Positions 6,212 through 7,636 of a DNA stretch of 7,636 nt are shown here, one piece after another (the stretch's first letter is position 1; each line of letters begins with the position of its first letter). The notes under the pieces were generated by a model. The model was not told where the DNA came from and ran no database searches. It worked only from the letters and a program-made list of their open reading frames with translations. Source of the DNA: an uncultured Lachnospiraceae bacterium (lineage in GTDB: Bacteria; Bacillota; Clostridia; Lachnospirales; Lachnospiraceae); NCBI GenBank assembly GCA_947175845.1, contig CAMWOK010000133.1:1-7636 (forward strand), written 5' to 3'. Made by a program: the position numbers and the translations under genes.

Positions 6212-7474
6212 TTAATTCTTTAATGTCTCCTTATAGAACTGCTTAAACTCCTCATATCCATCGGCTGCAAGCTGTTCCTTCTGGAATTTTTTGTTTTTGT
6301 TCATGCGCGCCACAAGCACCTTTGTGCCATTGCTCCGCTCCTTCTGCGCCTCGGCGATAATCTGGCAGAGCGCGTCTTTTGACACGCCTTTCTCAATTAA
6401 GTACGCCACTTTTCTGTTCTGGTCTGGCACCTTGAACCCGCTCTCTGACAGAATCAGAATAATGCGCTCAAAACCGATAGAAAAGCCGCAGGCAGGCACA
6501 TCCTTTCCCGTAAATCTGCCGACCATTTTATCGTATCTGCCGCCGCCGCCACAGCTTCCGCCAAACTCCGGCATAGCAATCTCAAAAATCGTGCCTGTGT
6601 AGTAGGACATGCCGCGAACCAGGGTCGGATCAAACACAAGCTTGAAATAATCGCCTTTCGTGGCATTGACACTCTCGATAATCTCCCGGAATCCTGCCCT
6701 GACATCCGCATCCAGAAAATCAGTCATTTTTTCCTCGAGAAACGCGAGTGTGTCTGCCGACGCATTCATATCCTTGAAGAGCGCAAGGTATCTTTCAACA
6801 CTCGCGCTGTCATAACCGTTCTCTGTCAATTCGCGCTCGACGCCGTCCATGCCGATTTTGTCCATCTTGTCAAGCGTGATAAATACGTTGTCATAATCCT
6901 TTTCTTCAAATCCGCTGTACGCAGCCATTGCTTTCAGGATTCTTCTGTCATTGATGCGGATCTCAAAGTTCTTGAAACCAAGTTTTCCAAGCGTCGTCGT
7001 CGTGGCGAGAATCAGCTCAATTTCCGCGAGGTTTGACTCCTCTCCAAGGATGTCAATATCACACTGCATAAACTGGCGGTATCTGCCTTTCTGCGGCCTG
7101 TCCGCCCTCCATACGTTTCCAATCTGAAGCGCCTTAAACGGCGAGGGCAGATCGTTTGCATGGTTGGAATAATACCGCACAAGCGGCACTGTCAGGTCAT
7201 AGCGCATCCCCATATCAACCACGTCGGATTCGGTCTTTGCCGTCTCGAGGTTGAGATGCGCACCGCGCTTGAGTATTTTGAATATCAGTTTTTCGTTTTC
7301 ACCGCCCTGTTTGCTGCTGAGATTCTCAATATTCTCCATACAGGGGGTCTCCATCGGAGTAAATCCAAACTGACCGTAAGTTTCCTTAATCACACCAATC
7401 ACATAGTCCCGTATCTGCATTTCCTCCGGCATGATATCTTTCATGCCGTTTACAGGCTTTTTATTCAACGCCAT
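6212..7474 (-). CDS. hisS: Histidyl-tRNA synthetase
   Basis: A class II synthetase that charges tRNA-His. Motif 2 is visible as LQIGNVWRADRPQKGRYRQF (116-135), the HisRS-specific motif as LVRGMSYYTGTIFE (285-298), the glycine-rich SCGGGGRYD at 307-315, and motif 3 as ACGFSIGFERI (328-338). The N terminus NGMKDIMPEE is the normal family start. The total length (420) is typical, but the region after motif 3 is short: about 70 residues from NRKVAYLI to the end, against roughly 90-100 for a usual anticodon-binding domain. It carries KNKKFQKEQLAADG where a GRSLKKQ-type helix is expected. GAGG lies 7 nt before the ATG. No T-box is visible upstream, although some Firmicutes control synthetase genes that way. 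The gene ends in its own terminator. Confidence 0.97.
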   Translation of the reverse strand: MALNKKPVNGMKDIMPEEMQIRDYVIGVIKETYGQFGFTPMETPCMENIENLSSKQGGENEKLIFKILKRGAHLNLETAKTESDVVDMGMRYDLTVPLVRYYSNHANDLPSPFKALQIGNVWRADRPQKGRYRQFMQCDIDILGEESNLAEIELILATTTTLGKLGFKNFEIRINDRRILKAMAAYSGFEEKDYDNVFITLDKMDKIGMDGVERELTENGYDSASVERYLALFKDMNASADTLAFLEEKMTDFLDADVRAGFREIIESVNATKGDYFKLVFDPTLVRGMSYYTGTIFEIAMPEFGGSCGGGGRYDKMVGRFTGKDVPACGFSIGFERIILILSESGFKVPDQNRKVAYLIEKGVSKDALCQIIAEAQKERSNGTKVLVARMNKNKKFQKEQLAADGYEEFKQFYKETLKN

Positions 7475-7636
7475 AACTGTACCTCATTTCCTTGTATCGT
7501 CTAAAATCAGAAAAAACGTGTCGACCGCTCTTCCTGCCTGTCTTAATCGCAGCCAAAATTTCTGGTGGTCCCCTTTGCCCACGGGCTGCCGACATCACAG
7601 CGGCCATGATGATATTGTGTATCGACAGTCCCCTCC
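7475..7636 (-). other. Unassigned stretch upstream of hisS, with an open frame at the window edge
   Basis: On the minus strand one frame is open from the window edge (7634) through the whole stretch and stops just inside hisS, encoding about 57 residues that begin RGLSIHNIIMAAVMS. It could be the end of an upstream gene. In many Clostridia hemZ precedes hisS, but the residues do not match HemZ convincingly and codon use looks poor (several AGG, CGA and GGG). An inverted repeat GCAGCC/GGCTGC with a long loop lies at roughly 7549-7593. I see no convincing promoter: TCGACA resembles a -35 box but lacks a good -10 partner. The hisS ribosome binding site is at the left end. Confidence 0.25.

Noticed and set aside
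7475..7636. T-box or other riboswitch upstream of hisS
   Set aside because: There is no TGGNACCGCG element, no terminator hairpin with a T run, and no Stem I features in the 162 nt visible.

Overview
All genes that can be supported lie on the minus strand. The protein families and the T-box-regulated leucine gene suggest a Clostridia genome, most likely Lachnospiraceae. That placement is inferred from gene content and protein style, not from a marker gene. I see no tRNA or rRNA gene, CRISPR array, insertion sequence or phage gene.

In transcription order (right to left) the window holds: an unassigned 162-nt stretch (7475-7636); hisS, histidyl-tRNA synthetase, closed by a clear intrinsic terminator; nth, endonuclease III; a 608-residue DUF2156-GNAT fusion; a promoter and a leucine-type T-box leader; a 667-residue 2-isopropylmalate synthase with an AraC-type DNA-binding domain fused to its C terminus; an AlkD-like DNA alkylation repair gene that overlaps the end of the fusion gene; and the 5' part of an unidentified gene running off the left edge.

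The centre of interest is the leucine unit (about 1088-3555). One polypeptide carries the first committed enzyme of leucine synthesis, its leucine-responsive regulatory domain and a double helix-turn-helix of the AraC family. The leader is a well-formed T-box with a CUC (Leu) specifier, an antiterminator and a competing 18-bp terminator. A near-perfect 20-nt inverted repeat abuts the -35 box. Together these suggest three layers of control: tRNA-Leu charging at the leader, leucine feedback on the enzyme, and possible direct transcriptional action by the enzyme itself. The last layer is a hypothesis. The alkylation repair gene and the unknown partial gene follow at operon spacing, so they are probably co-transcribed under the leucine leader.

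The other genes are housekeeping or common accessory functions with modest oddities: a short, divergent C-terminal domain in HisRS, an extra residue in the Fe-S cysteine spacing of Nth, and an insertion of roughly 35 residues in the AlkD-like protein.
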